Assembly (NCBI GenBank): GCA_015832175.1
Contig: WJXW01000001.1
Coordinates: forward strand, 310,001-374,000
Direction of reading: 5' to 3'
Source: Paraphaeosphaeria minitans
Lineage: Eukaryota; Ascomycota; Dothideomycetes; Pleosporales; Didymosphaeriaceae
Length of the DNA: 64,000 bases
The translations under genes were made by a program, and so were the position numbers. The notes beneath the pieces were generated by a model, which had not been told where the DNA came from, ran no database searches, and worked only from the letters and a program-made list of their open reading frames with translations. This document shows, in pieces, positions 45,900-55,502 of the stretch (position 1 is the stretch's first letter; every line of letters begins with the position of its first letter).

Positions 45900-46299
45900 C
45901 CGCGAAAGTCAACAAAGTCGTGACTTTCATCAACAACGCACGCCATGACGTTTCCCACGCTGCACACGCAGCTCGCAGACGACGTCGCGCGCTGGGGCCA
46001 GAGCGGGATGTTCCTCGCTGCAAGGGACATCGCATCTCATCAACTAATCGCCACGATTGGTTTCGTGCCGTATGACCATCGCTTTCCCAGTTTTGACTAT
46101 CGGGACATGCCACACCGTCGAGGTCGTAGGGTTGTGTGTTTTACCGCAGTATAGAAAAGGAGGGCTTGGTGCGAGATTGTTCGAGGAGCTAAGGGCGAGG
46201 GCGGAAGAGCAGGGGGTACGCAGGTTGTATTTGCACACGCATCCTTTTTCTGCGCGGGGCGGTCGGATTTTGGGAGAAGAGGGGGGTTTGGCGTTGTAG
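45900..46299 (+). pseudogene. GNAT-family N-acetyltransferase pseudogene
   Basis: The three reading frames together spell a GNAT protein. One frame at about 45905-45951 reads KVVTFINNARHDV. The next, from 45945, reads FPTLHTQLADDVARW and then MFLAARD...[20 protein letters not shown]. After about 46100 a third frame reads [31 protein letters not shown] and LYLHTHPF. The RKGGLGARL part is the acetyl-CoA pyrophosphate-binding motif A (Q/RxxGxG/A). At least two frame changes occur without plausible introns. The end (expected FWE..GF) is degraded and stops at 46299. It is either a recent pseudogene or affected by assembly errors. Confidence 0.75.
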
Positions 46300-46739
46300 G
46301 GGTCGAGCAGGATGGAGGTGTGGAAGACGACGCATATGGAGAGGCGAGGCGGGGAGAGTGCTGATTGTGGTTCGAGGGCGATTCTAGGTTGACCCCAAGC
46401 TGGAGTCAAGGCTGCTGAACAGTTTCGGAACTTGGGCAGCTTGTAGCACATGTGTTGTACTTTTGAGGTGAACACAGCTGAACGTCCGCCAGTCTTCACC
46501 AAGGCGTTGCTTCCGAATCTGGAAACACGCGGAGGGAGTGACGATTCACTCGTCAACCCACAAACGCCCACAAACGCCCATACCCAGCCTTTCAACCCAC
46601 CCAGAGGCGCCATAAATTTATATGCCTATATAAATGTGTCACTCCGAGATCTTTTCATCCTTCGACCGACACATAGAGAGCTTCGACGTATTGCATGAAG
46701 CCCTCGGGCTAATGATCTCCGCTTCCTTCGTTGATGTCT

Positions 46740-46835
46740 CGTTGACAGTGCACCGGATCGAACCACACCTGAATCAATACAAAAACCTATTCAATTAGGT
46801 TCTTTGAGCCGGGGCCCTAGGATAAGAGGCTTTTA
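46740..46835 (+). repeat. Diverged dispersed repeat, copy 1
   Basis: The copy starts with CGTTGACAGTGCACCGG (46740-46756), has GAATCAA at 46771-46777, and continues with a TTGAGCCGGGGCCC stretch and an AGGCTTTT end. These blocks recur in the same order in copy 2 about 365 bp downstream. Confidence 0.55.
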
Positions 46836-47106
46836 GTTTTGCAGATTTTTGGCAGACAGGCAAGAGAGCTTAGGAAGACTAGGGCTAGCGAGTGGATTTT
46901 TTGTTTGTTTTTGTTTTAATAAACTTATGCAAGCCTGTGACTGCAGCAGTCCCTTTGCAGTGGTGAGTGGGTTGGCTGATAGAAGACAGGCAGGCACGAC
47001 ATTCACTACGTTATGGGCAGCGCGAGAATCTCAACACGGACGCCTAGGGCAACTTTTGGACACAAAGAGTTGCTTAGCGTCTGAATTTAAAGAGACGTCA
47101 AGTTAA

Positions 47107-47182
47107 CGTTGACAGTGCACCGGTTTGAAGCCGAATCAAAACAAGCTCTGAGTCGAGGCCTGCGGGTGAAATGGCCTTTTGC
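47107..47182 (+). repeat. Diverged dispersed repeat, copy 2
   Basis: It shares the exact 17-mer at 47107-47123 and GAATCAA at 47133-47139 with copy 1. A CTGAGTCGAGGCC and TGGCCTTTT tail then follows. It is about 20 bp shorter than copy 1 because of internal deletions. A weaker TGTTGACAGTG match lies near 47272. Confidence 0.55.
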
Positions 47183-47374
47183 GTTTTTAGGCTGTTTGCC
47201 GTCATTCACTTCTTGGCTTGCACGCGCGTTGTTCACTTTCGCTCGCCAACACCGCGAGCACCACGGGAGATGTTGACAGTGTATGAGCTGGGCACGAGAG
47301 GTTTCTCTTTAGAGGGAGATTTGGTGCTGGGTGTACATCAGATGTTTTGCCGCAAGAATTGTCCACCACAGCCA

Positions 47375-48247
47375 TTATCTCCCCCCACGCAATTCCGACC
47401 TCACCCTCTCATACTCTCCCGCCAGCCTCTCAGCCAGCACGCCTCTCTCAATCATCTCTTCCTCCCCATTCTCCGTCCTCCTCGTCAGCACCATCCTCCC
47501 AACCATCATCGGCGACAGCGAGAGCTTGTCTGATGACCTCGATGAAGGCCCGCGGGGGAACCTGGCCAGCGCCACGGGCGCCAACCGCAGCCTGACAAGC
47601 AGCGACTTGGCCGTTGTATCGAGCAACCCGGGCCCACTCCCGCCCTCCCAAGCCCCATACTCCACCCTCCCCCCCTCATCCACACTCGCCCACTGCACCC
47701 AATGCCCGCACCAACCCCTCCTCACCTCCCCAAGCACCCGCTCCCACTCCACCGCATGCACACCCCGCCCCAACGCCCTACACATCTCCACCGTCTGCAC
47801 AACCACCTTGACAGCTTCAGCATCGAGTCCAGCATCAGCAACACACCACTCCCCGACCACAACCTCGTTCGCAAACCTGACCAGAGATTCCCAACGCCGC
47901 TTCCCATCCTCGACGAAACCGCCCTCGTCGTCGTCCCCGTCGAAGTGGCGCGAAGGAGGGCGCGCAAACGGACCCCAAACAGACCAGTGCGTTTGGTACT
48001 CGGTGCGGAAGGACGCCAGCAGGCGGACGAAGAGACCGGGGTCGAGGCCGAGGGCTTGCGCCTCACGTGCTTGTCTGATTGTGCGGAGCCGGTTCTTGGA
48101 TTGTTGGCTGATCTTGGGGCTGTTGGAGGGGTAGCAGAGGAGGGCGATTTCGAGGGCGAGCAGGCAGAGGGAGGCTGTGGCGCTAGACGTAGGGTTTGTG
48201 GCGAGGTTGTTGGTGAAGGGCGCGAAGGGAGGCTTGGGGTTGGCCAT
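47375..48247 (-). CDS. Conserved hypothetical fungal protein
   Basis: A single frame of 290 residues begins MANPKPPFAPF. A hydrophobic stretch at about 20-40 (ASLCLLALEIALLCYP) is followed by a basic SKNRLRTIRQAREAQALG helix. Then comes a block with tryptophans and prolines (LASFRTEYQTHWSVWGPFARPP) that has the look of a conserved fungal sequence. An acidic insertion (GDDDEGG) and a helical C-terminal half follow. I do not recognise a domain or function. The opposite strand also has an open frame, but its composition is Pro/Ser/Thr/His-biased, as expected for a shadow. This strand was preferred for its balanced amino-acid use. Confidence 0.65.
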   Translation of the reverse strand: MANPKPPFAPFTNNLATNPTSSATASLCLLALEIALLCYPSNSPKISQQSKNRLRTIRQAREAQALGLDPGLFVRLLASFRTEYQTHWSVWGPFARPPSRHFDGDDDEGGFVEDGKRRWESLVRFANEVVVGEWCVADAGLDAEAVKVVVQTVEMCRALGRGVHAVEWERVLGEVRRGWCGHWVQWASVDEGGRVEYGAWEGGSGPGLLDTTAKSLLVRLRLAPVALARFPRGPSSRSSDKLSLSPMMVGRMVLTRRTENGEEEMIERGVLAERLAGEYERVRSELRGGR

Positions 48248-48862
48248 TGGAGTGGTGGTATTTGGAGGGATTGGGTTGCGAGCCGTTGCGCGTGGAGAAT
48301 CGGTGTTGGGGTATGGAGTTCCAAAAGGGAGTGTTTCCCGCCGTGCGTGGACCGCCGTGTATCTTTTCGGGATTGGTATGGCGAGTGCTCGTGCGGGTCA
48401 GAAGTATGAAGTTACGAAAGTCGTGTTTATATTCTAAAGCGGTCGCAATTTGATTGGGGTTTGGTCCATGTGTGAAACGGACCACCACGGCGTTCGTTAT
48501 CGTGTTTGAGGTAGGTCCAATGTGTTCGTTGTTTATCGACGACTGAGGTATGTCACGTTTGCCCAGCCTTCATGGCGCGCAGAGCTTGCGCGTGATTAGC
48601 AAATCAGGCCTTCGGGTTCAATACGGATTTGAGTGCGGGCACAGAGGTTGAATCTATTCTCGAAAAGCGCGACTTGCCTGCACCCATGTTAAGCAAAGCA
48701 ATTTAGTGAAGACAGGGATATTGAACATACAACACAATCACATTACATAGGTCTAGATCCACGACTCCGACGTAGCCGCTCGCTCAAGCGCTGACCTGTC
48801 CAGCTTCTATAATACCAAAAACGCCGCCCAATGCTCGTCCCTCTTTTCCTGCTCGATTCCGA
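48248..48862. other. Spacer between hypothetical protein and thioesterase
   Basis: The promoter side of the hypothetical gene abuts the 3' side of the thioesterase. No further gene or repeat was recognised. Confidence 0.5.
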
Positions 48863-49896
48863 TCATTGGACCTTAAGGAGGTTCATGCTCTTCGCCATCT
48901 TCGGCTCGATGAACAGCGCCTCCGCCTCCGTAACAACAACCGGCTGTTCTCCTTTGCTCTCGTCTACCAGTGTCTCCAACCGCCCCTTGACCCACGCTTT
49001 GCGTCCCTCTACCCGCGTCGTCTCCGCCCGCAACACAAGCACCTGCCCCGCCATCGCCGGCGCCTTGTAGTCCACCTTCAGGCTCGCCGTCACCGCAACG
49101 CGGTTCGGCAGCGCAGGGAAGCAACACCGCGCAAGCCCCTCATCCAACAGCGTCGCAAGCAGCCCGCCGTGAATGATACCAGGATGCCCACAGAGCGCAT
49201 TGCCGATGTACTGGAACGACACGAATGAGGACCCGTCCTGAGTCCCGAACTGCAGCGGCGGCACTTCGATCTTGTCCTCGCCCATGAGCGTGCCGCCTGT
49301 CAGGCTCTGCGCGCGCAGTTGCGCGGGGATCTTCAGGAGTGGTCGACTGGCGATGTACTTGTCGTCCTGCATCAGCGAGCGGGCGAGCGGATGCTCGAAG
49401 ATGGCTTTCTCGATTGCGGCGGCTTGCTCGGTGGCGGGCGTGAAGAGGGACATGGTTTCCTCGTCGGTGGGTGGGGAAGCGAGGTTCGCGAGGGTCGGGG
49501 CGGCAGGGGCGGCGGCCATGGTGAAGCCGAGAGTGAATGTGAGGAGCGAAAGCACGATGGTGAGGGGGAGGCGGACGTAGAGTGGGCGCTTTGCTTTGGG
49601 GAGGGGTTCTGCGGTGGTTTTTGGTGTGCTTTGGGATGCTGTATCTTGCATTAGCTATGCGAATTGCTGATAGACACAGTCATCTCTGAGACATTGACAT
49701 AAACGCAACATAACACACCTTCGGAAATAGTACTCTGGCACCTCACACGCGCGTTTCTTACAGCGACGTCCCCCCACCGCGGCGCCGTATTTATATTCGG
49801 GAAAAACTTTCGGACCGGCGCCACAGATGCACCCTGGCTCCGGCGGCCACAGAAGGCGGCGTGCCTGCAAGCGGCAGACCTTGCGGACGAATACAT
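48863..49896 (-). CDS. Mitochondrial PaaI-type hotdog thioesterase
   Basis: Two exons, 49896-49719 and 49644-48863, give 319 residues. The 74-nt intron (GTGTGT...GCAAG) joins a leader exon in frame with the main frame, which alone would start at 49651. The leader (MYSSARSAACRHAAF...) is rich in Arg, Ser and Ala with no acidic residues at first, as in mitochondrial presequences. A single hydrophobic anchor follows near residues 90-110 (VRLPLTIVLSLLTFTLGF). The hotdog domain (about 185-305) has GHPGIIHGGLLATLLDE, the HGG loop and helix of PaaI/YbgC-type acyl-CoA thioesterases. An inner-membrane-anchored mitochondrial location like yeast Fmp10 is inferred. The substrate is an unknown acyl-CoA. 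Confidence 0.83.
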
Positions 49897-51252
49897 GGTG
49901 CTCCACACCCAAGAGGCGCTAGATGGTGCTGGAGACGCGCTGCGGTAGATACGCGATGATGTTGCGGTCAGTGAATGGCGCTTGGGCCCGTAGGAGAAGA
50001 TCGAGTTGCCGAGGCACAGGGTCTAGACTAGTTCCGAGGTCGGAAGGTGCGATCCGTTGGCCGAGAGCAGCTTGCTAGAGACACGGTAGCGAACGGAGAT
50101 GAAAACTTCTGAAGTCCTAGTCTTGAAATGCTAGATCTATAATCGCTCGGCCGAAGCGTAGACAGAGGGACTGACGAAGTGTAGACAGAGAGATTGATAA
50201 GCCGAGACGTACCTAATGGAATTGTTGTATGTAGGTATCCGAAGTAAGGCAGGCATCATGATGTCGTCAAGCCCGCAAATACTCCAGGACATACCTAGGT
50301 ACTCTGCGTGACCTGCAGGATGACGATATCGGTCGCCATGGAGTTGAGCACGCTGTAGGTGACAGTCGGCGTCGGAGTCGGAGTGGTGCGCATGTCATCG
50401 TCGACTTCATCTGAGTCTGGCGAAGCGTTTGAATCCGAACTTCTCTGTTGCGGTGCAACGGATGGCCTGGAAGGAAAGCGGCATTGTCTTGAGGGTTATT
50501 GATGGACATGGCTTACTGGGGAACTGCAAGTGTGCGACTTAAGAGTGGGCTCTGCAAGCGATACAAAAGTGATAGGAATGCTTATATATCTTAGCAATAG
50601 ATAGTCTGTTCGACAGGGAAGACTTGCGGATCGAGCTGGCGGATATCTCGTGATCCGCTGTGGTCCATTGTTGAGCTTCCTTCAGCTCGACCGATACCTA
50701 AATCGTTCCAGGGATGTTTGCCTTCACTGCGACGATGTGTCCAGACACGACCGAACACAAAGGAACTTGCACAACACCATGTGCAAATGCCCAAGCATAT
50801 AGTGGTATCATCTCATTCATCTTGGCCACCGAATCTCTCCATTCCATTCAATCCCATCCCTGCCTACTACACTATGCACTCTACCCCCCATCTCATATCC
50901 TAATCAACACACGGCCTCATGGTCCAAACAAACGTAGTATAATATACAAGCATCAGAGTGGGGAAGTGTATCGTAGCCTCGTCGCCACTTCCAATCTAGC
51001 TCAACCTGAGCACATGCGAAAATAGCAGAAAAAAAATTACAGTAACATGGATCGACCCCGTGGTACGGGAGAAGTGAGTGGTAGAAAGACAATACCAGAC
51101 CAGTCGAAGAAGACCTTTTGAGAGACAACAGACGCCTGAAGATGCCGGAAGACCGCCGGTGCCAGATGGGACGGGACAGATGGAAACGATGCCGGAAAGG
51201 GGTACAAATTTTGGTACAAAGCGAGGTTGGAACGTATGGTATAGCGAGTGCC
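49897..51252. other. Intergenic spacer, no supported gene
   Basis: Short frames only. TACCTA/TAGGTA-type motifs occur near 50210-50238 and 50293. The right part is the 3' side of the TIM44 gene. Confidence 0.5.
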
Positions 51253-52950
51253 TCAGTAGTAGTCCCTCGCGCTCTTTTGCAGCTCGATGAACCTCCAGCC
51301 GCGGGTCTCGGGGTTGCTGACGTCCTCCGGGATCCTCGTCACGCCGATGGCGTATGTGACCTGCTGGACCTTGTCGTCCATGCCGGCTGCAAGCTCGCCG
51401 GTCTTCTTATTCCTGTAGGTGTGCACTTCTTGTGTCCTGCAGGTGAGGATGAAAACGGGAATCTCTCCGGGCTCCAGCAGTTTCGCGTTGAGGATGTCGA
51501 CACCACGGATATCGACAATTTTGCCATCCGACTTCAGGCCTGCGGTCGTGTATTGCTGCATGAGGGCTGCGTATACGGAGTACTGCGCTGCGGAGAGCCA
51601 GAGCTTGAGTGTCTCGACGTCGCCCTTCACGTACGCGTCTAGTACTTCGGGAAGAATGTACTCGCGCATTTCGGTCAGGAAAGGCTCGAGCTGGAAGGTG
51701 GGCTCCATTTCGCGGAATTTCTTGATGACCATAGCGGTCTCGTTCTCAGCGAAGAACCCGGTGAGGCGGTCTGTGATGCTGCGTGCGGTCGAAATAAGAG
51801 GGTTTTCTGACTCGTTGTACACATCCTTCATGCCGGAGAACCGTCGCATAATCGGTGAGTTGTCCTTGAAGTCTCGCCAGACTTCCCTATATTTTGCGTC
51901 CTTGTGCAGAGTAACGTTGGTACCGGCCCTGGAATGATGTTAGTGATGAATATACTGCGTCGCGGATAAACCTTACTCTGGATCTTCCTCCATTGGCTCC
52001 AATGGCTTGCCGCCAGTCCTCTGGAGTTCGTTGAGTTCTCTCAATTCCCTCCGCTTCCTGCGCTCCTCCTTCTCGACCCAGCCTCCGTATCTTGACGAGC
52101 TGCCGTCGTCCACGGTCTCCTTGACGGCCTGGAACGCCTTAGACTCGCGCACGGGGCGCGTGACATATTCGAGACCAGTTCCGGTCACGTTCGCGACCTT
52201 GCGAACGCCCTTGACCGGCATCGTGTCCCATGTCCATGCCGCACCCTGACCGATGGCCTTTCCGGTCGTCTTCAGGGCTTCCGCGGTCGTAGTCTTGGCC
52301 GCGCCGGTGACCTTGGTGTATGTCTCGGTAGCCTTCTGCACACGAGGGTTCTGCGTGAAGTCGTGTACACTGCCTGATAACTGCTTCGTGCCCTCGTTCC
52401 ACTCCTTCGACGCCTCGAACTCAGTCTTCAAGGTCTCCGTGAAAACCTGCCATGGCGTCTTGTCACCGTGGGGTGGTGGCGGAGGCTTGTCATCCTTCTT
52501 CTCTTTCTTGCCCTCTTCGCCCTCCTTCTGCTCGCCGGCTTCTTCTTCTCCGGCCTTCTTCTCTCCAGCCTGCTCCTTGCCCTGCTCGCCTGCTGCGTCT
52601 CCCGCGGCACCCTCCGATGTCGCAGACTGCTTGGGTTGCGATTTCGGATCGTTCACTTCGGGCTCAGGCTGCTTTTGTGCTTGCTGAAACTGCGCCGAGC
52701 GGGAGGAGAATTGACGGGCGTATGCGGAGGTGGTCTGGAAGTGGACATTCTGAGGAAGGAAGTTGCTTCTCAAAAAGAAGAGCGGGGAGGTGGAGGATTC
52801 GGCAGACTTCTGGGAAGTCGCCAATGACCGCGCAGTCAAAGGCGTGGTGGATATCCGTCTATACGCGGCTGCTCGTCCGGTGATGCTTGCGGGAGAGGGC
52901 TGGGCGCTGCATCGTGCCCTAGCCAATGTGTTTGCAGCTGACGGTCGCAT
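51253..52950 (-). CDS. tim44: Mitochondrial import translocase subunit TIM44
   Basis: Two exons, 52950-51977 and 51928-51253, are joined by a 48-nt intron and give 549 residues. An Arg/Ser/Ala-rich presequence covers about the first 80 residues and ends near RQFSSRSAQF. A Glu/Lys/Ala-rich low-complexity segment (about 110-155) follows. Next comes a helical region with TPWQVFTETLKTEFEASKEWNEGTKQL, the part that binds mtHsp70 in TIM44. The C-terminal Tim44 domain (about 350-549) has PILRRFSGMK-like and GVDILNAKLLEPGEIPVFILTCRTQEVHTYRN blocks, a membrane-associating alpha/beta fold. The protein anchors the import motor to the TIM23 channel on the matrix side. It starts head to head with the uS11m gene, 241 bp apart, consistent with a shared mitochondrial-biogenesis promoter. 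Confidence 0.95.
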
Positions 52951-53191
52951 CCTATGTAAAACCAGATGATGTGGCGGCGCAATAAATCAGAATAGCGAAT
53001 TGCCCGGACGATGAAGAGTGTACAATGGAGGGATGGAGACGGCAGATGGGAAGGAGCGCAGGCGGCGACATGTTTTTTCGGAAGGGTCGACCCTATGCTC
53101 GGCGCTCGGGCCCTTCCGCAACTTTCTTCTACCAACTTCGACCGCACCGGCATCGCTCCCCAGCTGGAACCCCCCATTGAAATCCCCCAGC
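52951..53191. promoter_or_regulatory. Bidirectional promoter, TIM44 / uS11m
   Basis: Only 241 bp lie between the divergent start codons of two nuclear genes for mitochondrial proteins. The gap must hold both promoters and 5' leaders. No TATA box is evident. Confidence 0.6.
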
Positions 53192-53827
53192 ATGGCCAAC
53201 TCGACCGCGTTGCGTGCCTTCCGCTCCGTTTGCGTGTCGTGTCGCACCTCGCTCTCTACCAGGACCCCTGCGCTTGCGCGGCCCCTCTCCCAGAGCCATG
53301 CGCTCGCCGCTCTCAAAGGAGAATCCCTCATGGACAAGAACCTCGCCGCCATCGACCAGAACATGTTCAGCCGTGCCAATTCTCTGGGAAGCGTCATCCC
53401 CAATAACCCAAACGCCGACTTCGGCAACCTGGCCAAGGGGGAGTGGGAAGAGGACGACCGGCACCACCTCCACATCTACGCGCACAAGCACAATACACAC
53501 ATCACGCTCACCGATCCGTCGCGGAACCCCATGGTCTCGGTCTCGTGCGGCAACATCGGGTTCAAGAAGGCTGGACGCGGAACATACGACGCAGCATATC
53601 AGCTCGCAGCTTTCGTCATGCTGAGAATAAAAGACATGGGCTGGCTGCCCAGGATCAAGAAGATTGAGCTGGCGTACCGTGGCTTCGGCAAGGGACGAGA
53701 GGCTGTGACAAAAGCGATACTGGGAAGCGAAGGAAAGGACATACGGCCATTGATCAACAAGCTCTCTGACTCGACGCGGTTGAAGTTTGGTGGAACAAGG
53801 AGCAAGAAGCCGAGGAGATTGGGTTAG
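53192..53827 (+). CDS. Mitochondrial small-subunit ribosomal protein uS11m
   Basis: A single exon encodes 211 residues from ATG 53192 (MANSTALRAF). The N-terminal 35 residues form a mitochondrial presequence rich in Arg, Ser, Thr and Ala. The uS11 domain covers about 90-211. It has HIYAHKHNTHITLTDPSRNPM, then SCGNIGFKKAGRGTYDAAYQLA and the basic C-terminal LKFGGTRSKKPRRLG that contacts rRNA. This corresponds to yeast Mrps18. The open frame continues upstream to 53018, but the first residue stretch there lacks presequence character. The first good ATG after it was chosen. Confidence 0.94.
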   Translation: MANSTALRAFRSVCVSCRTSLSTRTPALARPLSQSHALAALKGESLMDKNLAAIDQNMFSRANSLGSVIPNNPNADFGNLAKGEWEEDDRHHLHIYAHKHNTHITLTDPSRNPMVSVSCGNIGFKKAGRGTYDAAYQLAAFVMLRIKDMGWLPRIKKIELAYRGFGKGREAVTKAILGSEGKDIRPLINKLSDSTRLKFGGTRSKKPRRLG

Positions 53828-54014
53828 ACTGTTACTAGGGAGGGGACAGATTTGTGGGATATACTTGTATATTGGCCTGGGTGGATTTCAGCCATCTCGC
53901 TCGTGGTGGAGGATACCTGTACTACATCGCATCACTGGAGTACAGGCACATTGTAGCATATAAACATTGTATCAACAAGGCAGGCGAATGAAGCAAGAAG
54001 ATGTCGACGGATTG

Positions 54015-54938
54015 TCATGTTATTCTTCTGGGGAGCGGTGCTCTCTCAGCAGCAGGTATCGTCCTACTCTCGGTGTCTTTGATGATTCTTGGTGCATGAT
54101 CTCCGGACGAATACCGAGGATGCCCTCTTGAGCCTCTTTGCTCACTTCCACCGCTAACGCTAGATATCCTCTTCGTCTGCGCGTCTTCCCAGCTGTGCGC
54201 GTCGTCCTCGGTCGCCCGCAGCCGCCGTCTCTGTTCGTCGTGTCGCAGCATAGACGATCTTTCGTCTTCGAAGTCCTCGTCAAGGAGCTCTCCATCCGCA
54301 GTATCATGATCCGGTGGCGATATCCATTCCCGTGGCACGACTGTTTCGTCAGATGTTGTGACCATTAGAGTGAAAGGGTGAATACATACCGCATGGAAGG
54401 GCTACGCCTATGCCAGCAGCGCGGTTCAGCCAACTTGGCGCGGGGCGGCTGGTGAGCTTTTCGCAGAGGTAGGAGGTGAAGTGGTTGCAGTTCTTGGTGA
54501 GGAGGTTGTAAGAGGTTCCCATGAATTGTTGCGAGGCCTGCCGCCGTTAGCCGAGGTTCTGCTTGAAGAGCAGCATGGAGATGCTACCTCGTGTATTATG
54601 GCGTCCACGTCTTCCTGCGGTCGGAAAGAAAAGCCATGTAGAAGCGCTTGTCGAAAGGTTCCGCCTGGTGGTTCTTGACCGGGCTTTGTGTAGTAGACTC
54701 CACTGATGCCGCGCTGGTCGTGCCCACCATAAGCATACTCCCTGTCGCCAATAACGACGCCCGAGTGCAGGAGAGAGCTACCGATAGCCCATAGCACTGT
54801 CGAAACCTTGCCGGGCGGCAGCAGGTCATATATGTGTATCTTGATCTCCGTCTTCTGCAGTGAGAGCGTGTTGCGGTGGTTCGAGGAGCTCTTGCGGGCC
54901 GGGTTGGGGCGTGTTGAGGAAGACATGTCGTGTGGCAT
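54015..54938 (-). CDS. PPPDE/DeSI-type deubiquitinating or deSUMOylating peptidase
   Basis: Three exons (54938-54588, 54537-54390 and 54340-54015) give 274 residues. Introns are 50 and 49 nt. The PPPDE domain covers about 32-155: IHIYDLLPPG, LLHSGVVIGDREYAYGG with the catalytic His near 58, and NLLTKNCNHFTSYLCEKL with the catalytic Cys near 134. PSWLNRAAGIG closes the domain. The His-Cys dyad matches DeSI cysteine peptidases that act on ubiquitin or SUMO. The C-terminal 115 residues are an acidic then Arg/Ser-rich disordered tail, probably species-specific. The gene is divergent from Ola1. The target modifier cannot be decided from sequence. Confidence 0.93.
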
Positions 54939-55502
54939 GATGTGTTGTATAAGGGTATGGCTTCGCTACGTGATCTGGTAGACTACGTTCGGTTGCTCAG
55001 CTCTCACGAGCACCTTTCAGGCAACGGGAGGCATGAATGTCGATTCAAGGGACAAACGCCAGATTGGTGAATAGGGATACTGAGCAGAGGACACTGTGAA
55101 GGGCGCAGGACGGGACCAGCCCTTCAGAGAGGAGTGAGTTCGAGTATGCGGGGAGGAGAGACAGCGGAGACGCTCTTGGAGAGGTTGAGCTCGCGCCAGC
55201 TGCTGCACCCAGCCAGTTAGCGCCTTCCTCAAAAACCGACCCACGGAACGCAGCCGAATTTGATTCTAACCATGCAGCCCAATCGCTCATTGTTTCTTAG
55301 CTGCCCCTCTCTTCATTCTTTCACCACGACGCGCCCACGGCACCTCGTTTTTTCCTTTTCTTCTGTGATACCCACCCTTACCCGACCGGCAGCAAGCACT
55401 GCCATCGAATTGTCTGCCGCACTTAATTTTTCATCCACGCTTCGCGTCAGCTTCACCACCTCAGCCCGCACACTCGCGCGCGGTGTCTCGAAGCCAAAGA
55501 AG
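54939..55502. promoter_or_regulatory. Divergent promoter and Ola1 leader, possibly partly coding
   Basis: This gap lies between the DeSI and Ola1 start codons. Its last 231 bp (55272-55502) are open and in frame with Ola1 and would encode a Ser/Thr/Arg-rich presequence-like peptide. See the Ola1 entry and the finding. Confidence 0.55.

Larger units (their letters stand above)
46300..47374. other. Spacer with diverged short repeats
   Basis: No credible gene. The stretch holds two copies of a diverged repeat sharing the 17-mer CGTTGACAGTGCACCGG, listed separately. It is AT-rich around 46600-46950. Confidence 0.5.

Noticed and set aside
46748..46790. tRNA-like TCGAAC loop sequence
   Set aside because: Flanking bases do not form T-stem or acceptor pairs and no anticodon arm can be drawn.
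47702..48409. 235-codon plus-strand frame opposite the hypothetical protein
   Set aside because: Judged a shadow: biased Pro/Thr/His start and no family features, while the minus strand has balanced composition.
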